Below, piece by piece: positions 29,071 to 39,034 of a stretch of 64,000 bases of DNA. The stretch covers positions 119,832 through 183,831 of the forward strand of contig CAVWLJ010000003.1 in the NCBI GenBank assembly GCA_963755755.1, read 5' to 3'. Each line of letters begins with the position of its first letter. The first letter of the stretch is position 1. A program made the translations under genes and the position numbers. The notes below the pieces were generated by a model. It was not told the DNA's origin. It made no database searches and saw nothing but the letters and a program-made list of their open reading frames with translations. The stretch is from DATKNA01 sp963755755 (GTDB lineage Bacteria > Actinomycetota > Actinomycetes > Actinomycetales > Kineosporiaceae).

Positions 29071-29928
29071 TCAGACTCCCGCCGCCGCGAGCACCGCACG
29101 ACCGGTGAGCACGGTGGCGAGGTGACGACGGTAGTCCTCGTCGGCGTTCGCGTCCGTCGCGGGTGAGGTCCCGTCCGCCGCGAGGCCCGCGGCGTCCCGG
29201 ATCGCCTCGGCGGTCGCCTCCCGGCCGACCAGCGCCTGCTCCACGGCGGAAGCCCGGATCGGCACCAGCCCCATGTTCGTCAGGGCGACCTTCGCCTGCG
29301 CGATCGTCCCGTTCTCCACCCGGACCGCCGCCGCGACGGCGACGATCGACCAGGCCTGGGCCACCGGCGAGAACTTCTCGTAGTGCGCGCCCCAGCCGGT
29401 GTGCTTCGGGACCCGGATCTCGACGAGGACCTCGTTCTCGGCGAGCGCGGTGGTGAAGAGGTCCTGGAAGAACTCCGCCGCCGGCACGGTCCGGCGTCCG
29501 GTCGGTCCGGCGATCACCATCTCGGCGTCCAGGGCCAGGGCCGGCGCCGGCATGTCCCCGGCGGGGTCGGCGTGCGCGAGCGAGCCGCCGAACGTGCCCC
29601 GATGCCGGATCTGCGGGTCGGCGACCGTGCGCGCCGCCTCCGCCAGCAGCAGCGCGTGCTGCCGGACGAGCGGCTCGCGGGTGACGTCGTCGTGTGTCGT
29701 CATCGACCCGAGGACGATCGCGTCGCCGTCGTCGCGGACGCCGCGCAGCTCCGCGATCCGCCCGAGGTCGACGATGAGTTCCGGCGCCGCCATCCGGAGC
29801 CGCAGCACCGGCATGAGGCTCTGCCCGCCCGCCAGCACCTTGACCTCGCGGTCATCCGCCTGGGCGAGCAGCGCGAGCGCCTCGTCGAGGCTGGCCGGCG
29901 ACTCGTAGTCGAACGCCGCGGGGATCAC
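29071..29928 (-). CDS. coxM: CO dehydrogenase-type medium subunit (FAD-binding)
   Basis: 285 residues. FAD-binding elements VLAGGQSLMPVLRLRMAAPE and RHRGTFGGSLAHADPAGDMP are exactly those of molybdenum-hydroxylase medium subunits; the CO_deh_flav_C part follows (HYEKFSPVAQAWSIVAVAAA). It takes electrons from the iron-sulfur subunit. The GTG start overlaps the frame-corrected coxL stop (GTGA), so translation is coupled. The frame is intact. Confidence 0.92.
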   Translation of the reverse strand: MIPAAFDYESPASLDEALALLAQADDREVKVLAGGQSLMPVLRLRMAAPELIVDLGRIAELRGVRDDGDAIVLGSMTTHDDVTREPLVRQHALLLAEAARTVADPQIRHRGTFGGSLAHADPAGDMPAPALALDAEMVIAGPTGRRTVPAAEFFQDLFTTALAENEVLVEIRVPKHTGWGAHYEKFSPVAQAWSIVAVAAAVRVENGTIAQAKVALTNMGLVPIRASAVEQALVGREATAEAIRDAAGLAADGTSPATDANADEDYRRHLATVLTGRAVLAAAGV

Positions 29929-32488
29929 CGGTTGTCTCCGTTCTCGTCGTGGTCGTGCCCATGTCGACCGCCGTCGATGTGGTCCTCGGCGGACTCCAGG
30001 CCGATCTCACCCTGGGCCAGCCGGCCACCGGGCTCGAGTTCCTCGTCCGGCGTGCCCAGCGGGAGGTCCTGCGGACGACTCCGCGGTCTCGCCCTCCTGG
30101 ATCGCCCGCCACACCCGCTGCGGCGTGGCCGGCATCTCGACGTCGTCCACGCCCCACGGGCGCAGCGCGTCGACGACGGCGTTGACGACGGCCGGTGTCG
30201 AGGCGATCGTCCCGGCCTCGCCGACGCCCTTGACGCCGAGCGGGGTGTCCGTGGACGGCGACTCGGTGCGGTCCGTCGTGTAGGAGGGCAGGTCGACGGC
30301 GCTCGGCACGTAGTAGTCCGCGAACGTGCCGCTCGTCAGGGTGCCTGACTCGTCGTGCCGGGCGTCCTCGTAGAGCGCCTGGGCGATGCCCTGGGCGAGG
30401 CCGCCGTGCACCTGGCCCTCGACGATGAGCGGGTTGAGGGCCCGCCCGATGTCGTCGACGCACACGTACTTCCGGATCGTCGTCCGGCCGGTCTCGGTGT
30501 CCACCTCCAGCGCGCACAGGTGGGTGCCGTGCGGGAAGGAGAAGTTCACCGGGTCGAAGGTCGCGTCGGCGTCGATGCTCGGCTCGATGCCGTCGGGCAG
30601 GTCGTGCGCGTCGAACGCGGCGAACGCGATCTGCTGGATCGGCACGCTCTTGTCCGTGCCGCGGACGGTGAACTCGCCGCCGGCGAACTCCAGGTCGTCG
30701 GCGCTGGCCTCGAGCAGGTGCGCGGCGATGACCTTGGCCTTCTCGATGACCTTGTCCGCGGCCATCGCGATCGCGGGGCCGCCGACCGCGAGCGACCGGG
30801 AGCCGTAGGTGTCCAGGCCGCGGACGGCGACGGCGGTGTCACCGTGCAGCACCTCGACGTCCTCGAACGGCACGCCGAGGCGGTCGGCGACGATCTGGCT
30901 GAACGCCGTCTCGTGCCCCTGACCGTGCGCGCTGGCACCGGTGACGACCTCGACCTTGCCGGTCGGGAGCATCCGGACGGCCGCGTGCTCCCAGCCACCG
31001 CCGACGTAGGACAGGTTGCCCAGCACGCCGGGACGGCGCGAGCCCGCACATCTCGGTGAACGTCGAGATGCCGATGCCGAGCTGGACCGGGTCCTTGCGG
31101 GCGCGGCGCTCGGCCTGCTCGGCGGCGCAGCTCGTCGTAGCCGAAGAGCTCCGTGGCCCGGGCCGTGGCCGCCTCGTAGTTCCCGCTGTCGTAGGTCATG
31201 CCCGCGACCGTGGTGAACGGGAACTCCTCGTGCTTGATCCAGTTCTGCTCGCGCAGCTCCAGCGGATCGCGGCCGAGCTCGGCGGCGAGGCTGTCCATGA
31301 GCCGCTCGATGGCGAACGTCGCCTCTGGGCGGCCGGCGCCGCGATAGGCGTCCGTCCAGGTCTTGTTGGTGAAGACGTTCGTGCAGACGAACTTGTACGC
31401 CGGGAACTTGTAGATCCCGTTGTACATGAACGCGCCGAGGATCGGCATGCCGGGCGTGACCAGGCCGAGGTAGGCGCCCATGTCCGCGAGGATCTCGACC
31501 TTGAGGCCGGTGACGCGTGCCGTCGCGCTTGGCCGTGAGCGTGAGCTGCTGGATCTGGTCGCGGCCGTGGTGCCCGGCGAGCATCGTCTCGCTGCGCGTC
31601 TCGGTGTACTTGACCGGCTTGCGCAGCTGCCGCGCCACCAGGAAGGTGATCGCCTCCTCGGGCGTGAACTGCAGCTTGCCGCCGAAGCCGCCGCCGACGT
31701 CCGGCGCGATGACGCGGATCTTCGACTCCGGGGTCCCGGTCACGAGCGCCATGAAGACGCGCACGAAGTGCGGCACCTGCGTGGCGGACCACACGGTGAT
31801 CTGCTCGCCGGTGGGGTCGACCACGACCGAGCGCGGCTCCATGAACGCCGGGATGAGCCGCTGCTGCCGGTAGCGGCGCTGGACCACGACGCTGTCCGGG
31901 TCGTTCTTGCGCGGCCGCGATGACCTGCTCGACGTCCTCGCCGGTGCCGGCGGTAGCCGGAGTCGAACTCCCACGTCGCGTTCTCGTTGGTGCCCAGGTC
32001 GGGATGGACGAGCGGGGCGCCCTCGGCGAGCGCAGCCTCCATGTCGAGGACGACGGGGAGGTCCTCGTACTCGACGTCGACGAGGTCGGCGGCGTCCCTG
32101 CGCCTCGCCGGCCGAGCGCGCGGCGACGACGGCCACGACCTCGCCGGCGAACCTCACCGTGTCCTGCGCGACCGCGGGGTGCGTGGGCGACGCCATCCCG
32201 GGTCGTGATCGGCCAGGCGCACGGCAGCCCGGCCTCGGAGCCGGGCAGCTCCGGCCCGGTCCAGACGCCGAGGACGCCGGGCGACTGCTTGGCGGCGGAG
32301 GTGTCGATCGAGGTGATCCGGGCGTGCGCGAGCGGGCTGCGGACCATCGCCAGGTGAAGCATGCCCGGGCAGCTGGATGTTGTCCGTCCACCGCGTCCGG
32401 CCGGTGACGAGGCGGGCGTCCTCCTTGCGGCGCCGCGCCTTGCCGAACTCGCGCTCTCGACGGCAGGGGTCTCGTCGACGGCGGTCAC
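29925..32488 (-). CDS. coxL: CO dehydrogenase-type large subunit, form II (molybdopterin-binding), several apparent frameshifts
   Basis: Recognisable blocks in order: KARRRKEDARLVTGRTRWTD, HLAMVRSPLAHARITSID, VRFAGEVVAVVAA, VIAPDVGGGFGGKLQFTPEE, active-site AYRGAGRPEATFAIERL (about 31325-31370), GQGHETAFSQIVADRLGV, GVKGVGEAGTIASTPAVVNA and TPQRVWRAIQEGE. AYRGAGR instead of AYRCSFR marks form II, whose real substrate may not be CO. The GTG at 32488 overlaps the coxS stop. The stop at 29925 is reached by one-base correction near 30070, giving a His-rich tail (HIDGGRHGHDHDENGDNR). Further corrections lie near 31040, 31515, 31910, 32100, 32200, 32360 and 32440. Confidence 0.87.
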
Positions 32489-32985
32489 GCTGCACCTCCC
32501 GCGGTCGCGGGCGCCTCGTGTGACTGCCGGGCAGCGGCCTGAATCGCGCGGACGATGTTCTGGTAGCCCGTGCAGCGGCAGAGGTTGCCCTCGATGCCCT
32601 CGCGGGCCTCCGCCTCGGTCGGGTCGGGGTTGTCGTTGAGCAGGTCGATGGCCTGCATGATCATTCCGGGCGTGCAGTAGCCGCACTGCAGGGCGTGGTT
32701 CTCGTGGAAGGCGCGCTGCATCGGGTGGAGCTCGCCGTCAGGCGACAGACCCTCGATGGTGGTGACCTCGCTGCCGTCGGCCTGGACGGCCAGCACGGAG
32801 CAGGACTTCACGCTGCGGCCGTCCAGGTGGACGGTGCAGGCACCGCAGTTGCTGGTGTCACACCCGACCACGGTGCCGGTCTTTCCCAGCCGATCACGCA
32901 GGTAGTGCACGAGCAGCGTGCGCGGCTCGACGTCGTCGGCGTAGCGCACGCCGTCGACGGTGACGGAGATCCTCCTGGTGCCCAT
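32485..32985 (-). CDS. coxS: CO dehydrogenase-type small subunit (two [2Fe-2S] clusters)
   Basis: 166 residues. Plant-ferredoxin-like cluster VVGCDTSNCGACTVHLDG with a later Cys (KSCSVLAVQ), and the helical cluster QCGYCTPGMIMQAIDLL with GNLCRCTGYQNIVRAI. The ATG follows a GGAGG. It passes electrons from the molybdenum site to the flavin subunit. The order S-L-M agrees with form II operons. The frame is intact. Confidence 0.95.
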   Translation of the reverse strand: MGTRRISVTVDGVRYADDVEPRTLLVHYLRDRLGKTGTVVGCDTSNCGACTVHLDGRSVKSCSVLAVQADGSEVTTIEGLSPDGELHPMQRAFHENHALQCGYCTPGMIMQAIDLLNDNPDPTEAEAREGIEGNLCRCTGYQNIVRAIQAAARQSHEAPATAGGAA

Positions 32986-33193
32986 CCGGCCTCCACGTCC
33001 GTGGTTCCTGGTGCGGGGCAGGCAGGCGCCACCCCGCTGTGGCTACGCGCATCCAATGTCGTTGAACGCAAGAACACAAGACCCCTACGCGAGGGGGCAG
33101 AACCCCTCCGGGAGCGGCCGCCGTGCTCCACGTGACGATCGTCGTGCAGAAGTCGCTGGACGGCCCGCCGAACCGCTCGGCACGCTGCTCCGC

Positions 33194-33420
33194 ATGCCCG
33201 GCGTCGAGGTGCACTGTGCGACGACCCGCGCGAGGTCGAGCGGATCGCCGGCCGGTGGCTCGCCGAGCACGCCGTCGAGGCGAACATGCCGGCGACTCTG
33301 CTGGCCCGGGAGCTCCGGCGCCTGGAGGCGGGCGAGGAGCCCGAGCTCGCCTGGGCGCTGGCGCTCGTCGGTGACGAACCCGTCGCGGTCGCCGCTCCGG
33401 TGCCGGGCGACCCGCCGTGA
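33194..33420 (+). CDS. Hypothetical helical protein, one apparent frameshift
   Basis: After MPGVEVHC a one-base skip (near 33220) gives DDPREVERIAGRWLAEHAVE, ANMPATLLARELRRLEAGEE and PELAWALALVGDEPVAVAAP, an amphipathic helical protein of about 75 residues. The stop overlaps the next gene start (GTGA), which supports reality. The start is uncertain. No family recognised. Confidence 0.4.
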
Positions 33421-34126
33421 TCGCGGGCGCGGACGCCGCGATCGCCGAGGCTCTCGCGGACGCGTGGTACGCGGTCGGGGCAGCGATGACCGGGGCCGCC
33501 GGGGACGCCGAGGCCGCCGCCGCCTTCGCCCGCCGCTGGGAGGTCCTGAGCGGAGCGCGCGCCCGGATCGGCATGCGCGAGGGCCTGCACGTGCTCGGGA
33601 CCTTCACGCCGGCCACCGGCGTCCCCGGCCGTGCCCGGCCGTCGACCCGACCGACGAGGCGGATCTCGAGCTCGCGGCCCGCTGGCTGCAGGACTTCGAC
33701 GCCGAGGCGCTGCCGCACCTGCCGCCCATGTCCCCCGAGGCCGCGCGCACCCGGGTCGCCCAGGGCGGCTACCTGCTGTGGGAGGACGGCGAGCCGGTGA
33801 GCATGGCCGGCTTCCGGACCGCGGTCGGCGTCGGGCGCGTCGGCCCGGTGTGGACGCCGCCGGATCGGCGTGGCAAGGGGTATGCCGCAGCCGTCACGAG
33901 GGCGGCCACCCGGGCGATCCTCGACGTCGGCGCCGTCGCCGTCCTCTACACCGACCTCGCCAACCCGACGTCGAACGGTGTCTACCGCCGGCTGGGCTAC
34001 CGGATGGTGGCGAGACGGCCGAGTGGGTCTTCGACCCGGCGCGGCCTCAGCGCGGCACGCCGTGGTGGATCGGGCCCTCGCGCTCGCCGAGCCGGCCGCC
34101 GTCGCCGCCCCACCGCATCGCGATGA
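33417..34126 (+). CDS. GNAT-family N-acetyltransferase, apparent frameshifts, 3' end uncertain
   Basis: The N-terminal helical half (ALADAWYAVGAAMTGAAGDA, RWEVLSGARARIGMREGLHV) leads to the acetyl-CoA-binding core: GGYLLWEDGEPVSMAGFRTA, RVGPVWTPPDRRGKGYAAAV (R/Q-x-x-G-x-G/A loop) and VLYTDLANPTSNGVYRRLGY. Single-base corrections are needed near 33625 and 34010; after the second (MVAETAEWVFDPARPQ) no stop occurs before the xdhC 3' region, so the end given is the earliest possible. Substrate unknown. It is convergent with xdhC. Confidence 0.65.
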
Positions 34127-35180
34127 TCTCCGCGGCGATGCTGACCGCCGTCTCCTCCGGCGTCCGCGCCCCGAGGTCGAGGCCGATCGGTGAGGACAGC
34201 CGCTCGAGCTCGTGCTCGGTCAGCCCGGCGTCCAGCAGTCGCTTGCGGCGGTCCTCGTGGGTGCGCCGGGAGCCCATCGCCCCGACGTAGGCGACCTCGG
34301 GCAGCCGCAGGGCGACCTCGAGCAGCGGGACGTCGAACTTCGGGTCGTGCGTGAGGACGGCGACGACGGTGCGGCTCGTCGACGCGCCCGGCCTCCGCCT
34401 CCGCCGCCAGGTAGCGGTGCGGCCACTCGACGACGACGCGGTCGGCGTCCCTGAACCGGGATCGCGTCGCGAACACCGGCCGCGCGTCGCAGACCGTGAC
34501 GTCGTACCCGAGGAACGCGCCCATCCGCGCGACCGCGGCGGCGAAGTCGATGGCGCCGAAGACGAGCATCCGCGGCTTGGGCGCGAAGGCGGAGACGAAG
34601 ACCCGCATCCCCTCGCCGCGGCGCTCGCCGTCCGGGCCGTAGGTGAGCGTCTCGGAGCGCCCGGCGGCGAGCAGACCGCGGGCGTCGTCCGTCACGGCGT
34701 CGTCGGCGCGCGGCGAGCCGAGCGTCCCCAGCGAGGGCGCGTCGGGCCGGACGACGAGGCGCCGGCCGACCCGGCCGGGCAGCGGGTGCTCGATGACGGT
34801 GCAGACCGCGACGGGCCGGCCGGCCTCGACGTCCGCGGCGACCTCGCCCAGCTCGGGGAACGTCGCGGGCCGACACCTTCTCGACGAAGACGTCGAGGAT
34901 CCCGCCGCAGGTGAGCCCGACGGCGAAGGCGTCGTCGTCGCTGATGCCGTACCGCTGCAGCACCGGCTCACCCGGAGGAGACGACCTCCTGCGACAGCTC
35001 GTAGACGGCGCCCTCGACGCAGCCACCGGAGACGCTGCCGACGGCCTCCCCGCCGGGGCCCACGAGCATCGACGCACCCGCGGGCCGGGGCGCGGAGCGC
35101 CAGGTCGCGACCACGGTGGCGACCCCGACGGGCTCGCCGGAACGCCACCAGCCGAGCAGCTCGCCGAGCACCTCACGCAC
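34047..35180 (-). CDS. XdhC/CoxI-family molybdenum cofactor maturation protein, apparent frameshifts
   Basis: The N-terminal XdhC_CoxI domain: REVLGELLGWWRSGEPVGVA, TWRSAPRPAGASMLVGPGGE, GSVSGGCVEGAVYELSQEVV, YGISDDDAFAVGLTCGGILD. The C-terminal Rossmann domain: PRMLVFGAIDFAAAVARMGA, FLGYDVTVCDARPVFATRSR, THDPKFDVPLLEVAL, YVGAMGSRRTHEDRRKRLL. Three one-base skips (near 34975, 34870 and 34390) join them. XdhC binds molybdopterin and loads it, often after sulfuration, into hydroxylases such as CoxL. Its GTG overlaps the coxE stop by 8 bases. Confidence 0.87.
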
Positions 35181-36289
35181 GGGCCACCACCTCCAGGACG
35201 TCGGCGAAGGTCGCGAGCGAATGACCCGCCACGAAGTCGTCCACGTACGGCAGCGCGGCGACGATCCCGCCCTGCACCGGGCGGTACCCCGCCTTGCCCC
35301 GGTGCGGGTTCACCCAGACGACACGATGCGCCAGCCGGTGCAGCCGCGCCATCTGGTCGGCGAGCAGGCCCGGTTCACCCCGTTCCCACCCGTCGCTGAA
35401 CAGGACGACGACCGCGCCGCGCGCCGTCCCGCGCGCGCCCCACCGGTCGAGGAACGCCTTGAGCACCTCCCCCAGCCGCGTGCCGCCCGACCAGTCGGGC
35501 ACCTGCTCGCCGGCCTCGCGGAGCGCGGCCTCGGCGTCCCGGCCGCGCAGCGCCGTGGTGACCCGGGTGAGCCGGGTGCCCACGGTGAAGACCTCGGTGG
35601 TGCGGGGCGCGCTGCGGACCCAGACGTGGGCGAGCCGCAGCAGCGCGTCCGCGTACGGGGTCATCGAACCGGAGACGTCGACGACGAGCACCACGCGGCG
35701 GGGCCGCGTCCGCGGACGCCGGTAGCGGATCCGCCCCGGTTCGCCGCCGCGGCGCAGCTCCTCGCGCAGCGTGCGGCGAGGGTCGAACTCGCCGCGGTGG
35801 TGCGGCGAGCGGCGGACCGCGCGGCGGCGCGGGGACGCGGGGTTCAGGGTGGCGAACATCTGCGCGAGGAGGGCGCGCTCGGCGGCGGTGAGCTCGCCGA
35901 CGTCACGGTGCCGCAGGACGTCCACGGCCGAGGCGCGCGCCCGGACGAGCTCCGTCTCCCGTTCGCGGTCCGGCCGGGTCTGCCCGGCGGCCGACTCGTC
36001 GCCGGCGAGTGCGGTCCGCACGGGCACCGGCCGCGGGCCGGCCGGACGGGCGCCGGCGCGGCTCCCCGCCGAACCACTCGGCGTAGACCTGGTCGTAGCG
36101 CGGCAGCTGCTCCGGGTCCGAGCAGAGCGTCGCCCGGCCCGCCCAGTAGACCCGCCGGGCGTCGTCGGCGCCGGCGAGCGCGCACGCCTCGACGAAGCGC
36201 CTGCGTCCTCGTCGGCCGTCACCGGCAGCCCGGCGGCGCGCAGCGCGCGCGCGAAGCCGGCGAGGGCCAGGTCGGGGCGCTGCGATCAC
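35173..36289 (-). CDS. coxE: CoxE-type VWA domain protein, apparent frameshifts
   Basis: About 370 residues. N-terminal helical part (LALAGFARALRAAGLPVTAD, RFVEACALAGADDARRVYWA, LCSDPEQLPRYDQVYAEWFG) and a C-terminal von Willebrand A domain with MIDAS motif VVDVSGSMTPYADALLRLAH, DWSGGTRLGEVLKAFLDRWG and VVVLFSDGWERGEPGLLADQ. CoxE with the MoxR ATPase CoxD matures the copper/molybdenum site of CO dehydrogenase. Corrections are needed near 36260, 36198 and 36045. The GTG start abuts the DinB-like gene. Confidence 0.85.
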
Positions 36290-36826
36290 GGCGTGCGCCG
36301 CCGGCGCGGTGACGTCGTGCACGTGATGGACGACGTCGTGGCGCGACGTAGCGGCAGAGGGTCGTGACGGTGAACACGGCGCCGTCGGACCTGCCGCCCG
36401 GTGCGCTCCCAGCTGCCGTCGGGGACGCCGTCGATCGCGGCGGCGAGCCGCTCGGCCGCCTCCGCCAGCTCGAGGCCGACGCGCTCCGGGTCCTGCGCGT
36501 CGTACCCGTCGCGGACGGCGGCGGCGTCCTGGTCCCAGTTCTCGAAGATCGGGTCGTCCAGGACGAGCAGGAGCCGCAGCCGGGCATCGAAGCGGCGGCA
36601 GACGTCGCGGACGTGGCAGGCGTACTCCAGGGCGGACCACGACGCCGGGCCCGGGCCGGGTCGCGGCGCCGGCCCGCGGCGAGGACGGCGGCGAAGGTCG
36701 AGGCCGCGGCGCGCAGGAGGCGGCCGGGACGTCGGCCGGCGGGAGCTGCCGGGTGTCGAGGCCGCACTCGCCGCACGGACGCCCCAGGACCCAGGTCCAG
36801 TCCTTGGTGTCGGGCGTCACGCTCAC
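36290..36826 (-). CDS. DinB/mycothiol-transferase-like protein, apparent frameshifts
   Basis: The start MSVTPDTKDWTWVLGRPCGE is followed, with frame changes, by LRAAASTFAAVLA, a region like WSALEYACHVRDVCRRFDAR, VGLELAEAAERLAAAI and DVVHHVHDVTAPAAHA. This pattern (Trp-rich start, CxEC, central HVRD and final HDVxHHxHD) fits the DinB/DUF664 four-helix family that binds a metal through histidines. It lies between coxD and coxE in the same direction. A role in cluster assembly or thiol chemistry is only inference. The exact 3' end is not clear. Confidence 0.6.
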
Positions 36827-36862
36827 GTCGATCAGGCTACGTCGGCGGTCGCGGGTGCGGGT

Positions 36863-37792
36863 TCAGCCGGCGAGCAGACGGCCCAGGGAGTCGCGGACCC
36901 GGTCCGCGTCCTCGCGGTACTTGCAGACCGCGCCGAGGGTGGCCGCCGCGGTCTCGACGTCCAGCTCGCTGCGACCGAGCGCGGTCAGGCACCGCGCCCA
37001 GTCCAGGCTCTCGGCGACGCCCGGCGGCTTGAGCAGGTCCACGCCGACGGGGCCGCCGGCGCCGTCCCGGAGCCCGTGCACGGCGCGGGTGACCTGCTCC
37101 GCGAGCCGGGCGGGGACGTCGGGGAGGCGGCGGCGCAGGATCTGGACCTCGCGCGTCAGGCCCGGGTGCTCGACCCAGTGGTAGAGGCAGCGCCGCTTCA
37201 GCGCGTCGTGCACCTCGCGCGTCCGGTTCGACGTGAGCACCACGAGCGGCGGATGCTCCGCCCGCACGGTGCCGAACTCGGGGATCGTCACCGCGTTCGT
37301 CGACAGCACCTCGAGGAGGAACGCCTCGAACTCGTCGTCGGCGCGGTCGATCTCGTCGACGAGCAGGACGGCGTTGGGGCTGCGCAGCGCGCGCAGCACG
37401 GGCCGCTCGAGCAGGAAGCGCTCGTCGAACAGCGAGCTCTCCACGGCGGCGACGTCCAGGCCCTCGCCGTCCCGGCGGGTCGCCTCCAGCGCCCGCAGGT
37501 GCAGCACCTGGCGGGGGAAGTCCCAGTCGTACAGGGCCTGCGCGGCGTCGATGCCCTCGTAGCACTGCAGCCGGACGAGCTCCGCGCCGAGCCCCTGGGC
37601 CAGCGCCTCGGCGAGCGCCGTCTTACCGGTGCCGGGCTCGCCCTCGAGCAGGAGCGGGCGGCCCATGGTGAGGGCCAGCCAGGCGACGGTGGCCAGCCCG
37701 TCGTCGGCGAGGTAGCCGGTCGAGGCGAGCCGGCTCTCGAGGTCGGCGGGCGACGCGGGGCGGGCGGCGCTCATGCGCTCAGCATGACTCAT
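36863..37792 (-). CDS. coxD: CoxD-type MoxR AAA+ ATPase
   Basis: About 309 residues. Walker A LLLEGEPGTGKTALAEALAQ, pore-region EGIDAAQALYDWDFPRQVLH, Walker B NAVLLVDEIDRADDEFEAFL, sensor LVVLTSNRTREVHDALKRRC. CoxD uses ATP to help build the [CuSMoO2] site with CoxE. ATG 37792 overlaps the ROK gene stop (ATGA); ATG 37774 (MSAARPASP) is the alternative. The frame is intact. The overlap puts it in one transcription unit with the ROK repressor. Confidence 0.9.
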   Translation of the reverse strand: MSHAERMSAARPASPADLESRLASTGYLADDGLATVAWLALTMGRPLLLEGEPGTGKTALAEALAQGLGAELVRLQCYEGIDAAQALYDWDFPRQVLHLRALEATRRDGEGLDVAAVESSLFDERFLLERPVLRALRSPNAVLLVDEIDRADDEFEAFLLEVLSTNAVTIPEFGTVRAEHPPLVVLTSNRTREVHDALKRRCLYHWVEHPGLTREVQILRRRLPDVPARLAEQVTRAVHGLRDGAGGPVGVDLLKPPGVAESLDWARCLTALGRSELDVETAAATLGAVCKYREDADRVRDSLGRLLAG

Positions 37793-39027
37793 GCCCGGCC
37801 GAGGTACCCGGCCGGAGCGGTGATGACCCCGCGGACGACGGAGGCGGCGGCGCCGCGCACCGCGGCGTCCGGACCGAGCCGGCCGGGGACCACGCGGACG
37901 GGACGCCAGCGCGCCGCGGCGACCCGGCTGTCGAGCTCCGCCGTCACCGGCGGGGTGAGCCAGGGCGCGAGTGGCGCGAACGCGCCGCCGAGCACGACGG
38001 TGTCGACGTCGAGCAGGTTGAGCGCCCCGGCGAGCACCCTGCCGAGGGCCGTCCCGGCGCGTCGCAGCGCTCCCAGGGTCGCCTCGTCGCCCCTGGTGGC
38101 GGCGGTCGACGAGGGCAGGGGCGGGTCCGTCGTCCCCGCCCGGCCAGGGGCGGATGGGTTCGGGCAGGCCGGCGGCCCGCAGGATCGCGTCCTGCCCGGC
38201 GACCTGTTCCAGACAGCCCCGGGCGCCGCAGGGGCAGGGGGTGTCGTCGCCGTCCACCGGGGCGTGCCCGAGCTCGCCGGCGAAACCGTGCAGGCCGCGC
38301 AGGAGCTCGCCCCCCAGGACGACGCCGGCGCCGACCCCGACCTCTCCCGAGACGTGCACGAAGTCGGCGAGCGGGGCCCCGTCGGCGCCGCGGTGGCCGC
38401 CGAGCCAGAGCTCGCCGAGGGCGGCGAGGTTCGCCTCGTTGTCCAGCCGCAGGTCGAGGTCGTCGGGCAGGCCCGCACGCTCGCGCAGCTCCTGGAGGAG
38501 CGGCACGTCGCGCCAGCCGAGGTTGGGGGCGGTGCGGACGAGGCGACCGCCGGTCTCGACCAGACCCGGGACGCCGACCGCGACCCCCGCGACCGGCGCC
38601 GGCGCTCCGGCCACCGCCCGGCGCACCGCACCCGCCGCCCTGCGCCAGCACGGTCTCGAGCGGGGAGGGAGCGGAGATCGCCCACCACCACCTCGCGCTG
38701 GCGGACTCCGCCGGCCAGATCCACGGTGCAGGTGGCGACGTAGTCGACGTTGATCTCGACCCCGATCCCGACGGGACCAGCGGGGGCCAGGGCGAGCGCG
38801 GAGGCGGGGCGGCCGACCGAGGGCGTCGCCGGCCGGCCCAGCTCGGCCAGGAGCCGGGCCTCGATCAGGGTCTCGACCAGGCTCGACACCGTGGCCTTGG
38901 TGAGACCGGTGGCGGCGGCGATCCGGGCCCGCGAGACGGGGCCGCCGTCGGCGACCTCGCACAGCACCAACGCCAGGTTGTGCTCGCGCAGGGACGACTG
39001 CCGTGCCGGCACCGCCCGTTGCGTCAT
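37789..39027 (-). CDS. xylR: ROK-family repressor, probable XylR, apparent compensating frameshifts
   Basis: About 412 residues. N-terminal winged helix (SSLREHNLALVLCEVADGGP, RARIAAATGLTKATVSSLVE), then the sugar-kinase-like ROK domain: GVAVGVPGLVETGGRLVRTA, LDLRLDNEANLAALGELWLG, HVSGEVGVGAGVVLGGELLR and the zinc-site GDDTPCPCGARGCLEQVAGQ. The middle needs three one-base skips that return to the starting frame. Its divergent neighbour is xylA, so D-xylose is the probable inducer. A TAGACT 7 nt before the ATG suggests a leaderless message. Confidence 0.87.
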   Translation of the reverse strand: MTQRAVPARQSSLREHNLALVLCEVADGGPVSRARIAAATGLTKATVSSLVETLIEARLLAELGRPATPSVGRPASALALAPAGPVGIGVEINVDYVATCTVDLAGGVRQREVVVGDLRSLPARDRAGAGRRVRCAGRWPERRRRSRGSRSASRVWSRPAVASSAPPPTSAGATCRSSRSCASVRACPTTSTCGWTTRRTSPPSASSGSAATAAPTGPRSPTSCTSRERSGSAPASSWGASSCAACTVSPASSGTPRWTATTPPAPAAPGAVWNRSPGRTRSCGPPACPNPSAPGRAGTTDPPLPSSTAATRGDEATLGALRRAGTALGRVLAGALNLLDVDTVVLGGAFAPLAPWLTPPVTAELDSRVAAARWRPVRVVPGRLGPDAAVRGAAASVVRGVITAPAGYLGRA

Positions 39028-39034
39028 GCCGCGC

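Noticed and set aside
32960..34126. Long plus-strand frame beginning inside coxS
   Set aside because: The first 230 bases are antisense or intergenic; only the pieces assigned to the hypothetical protein and the GNAT are coding-like.
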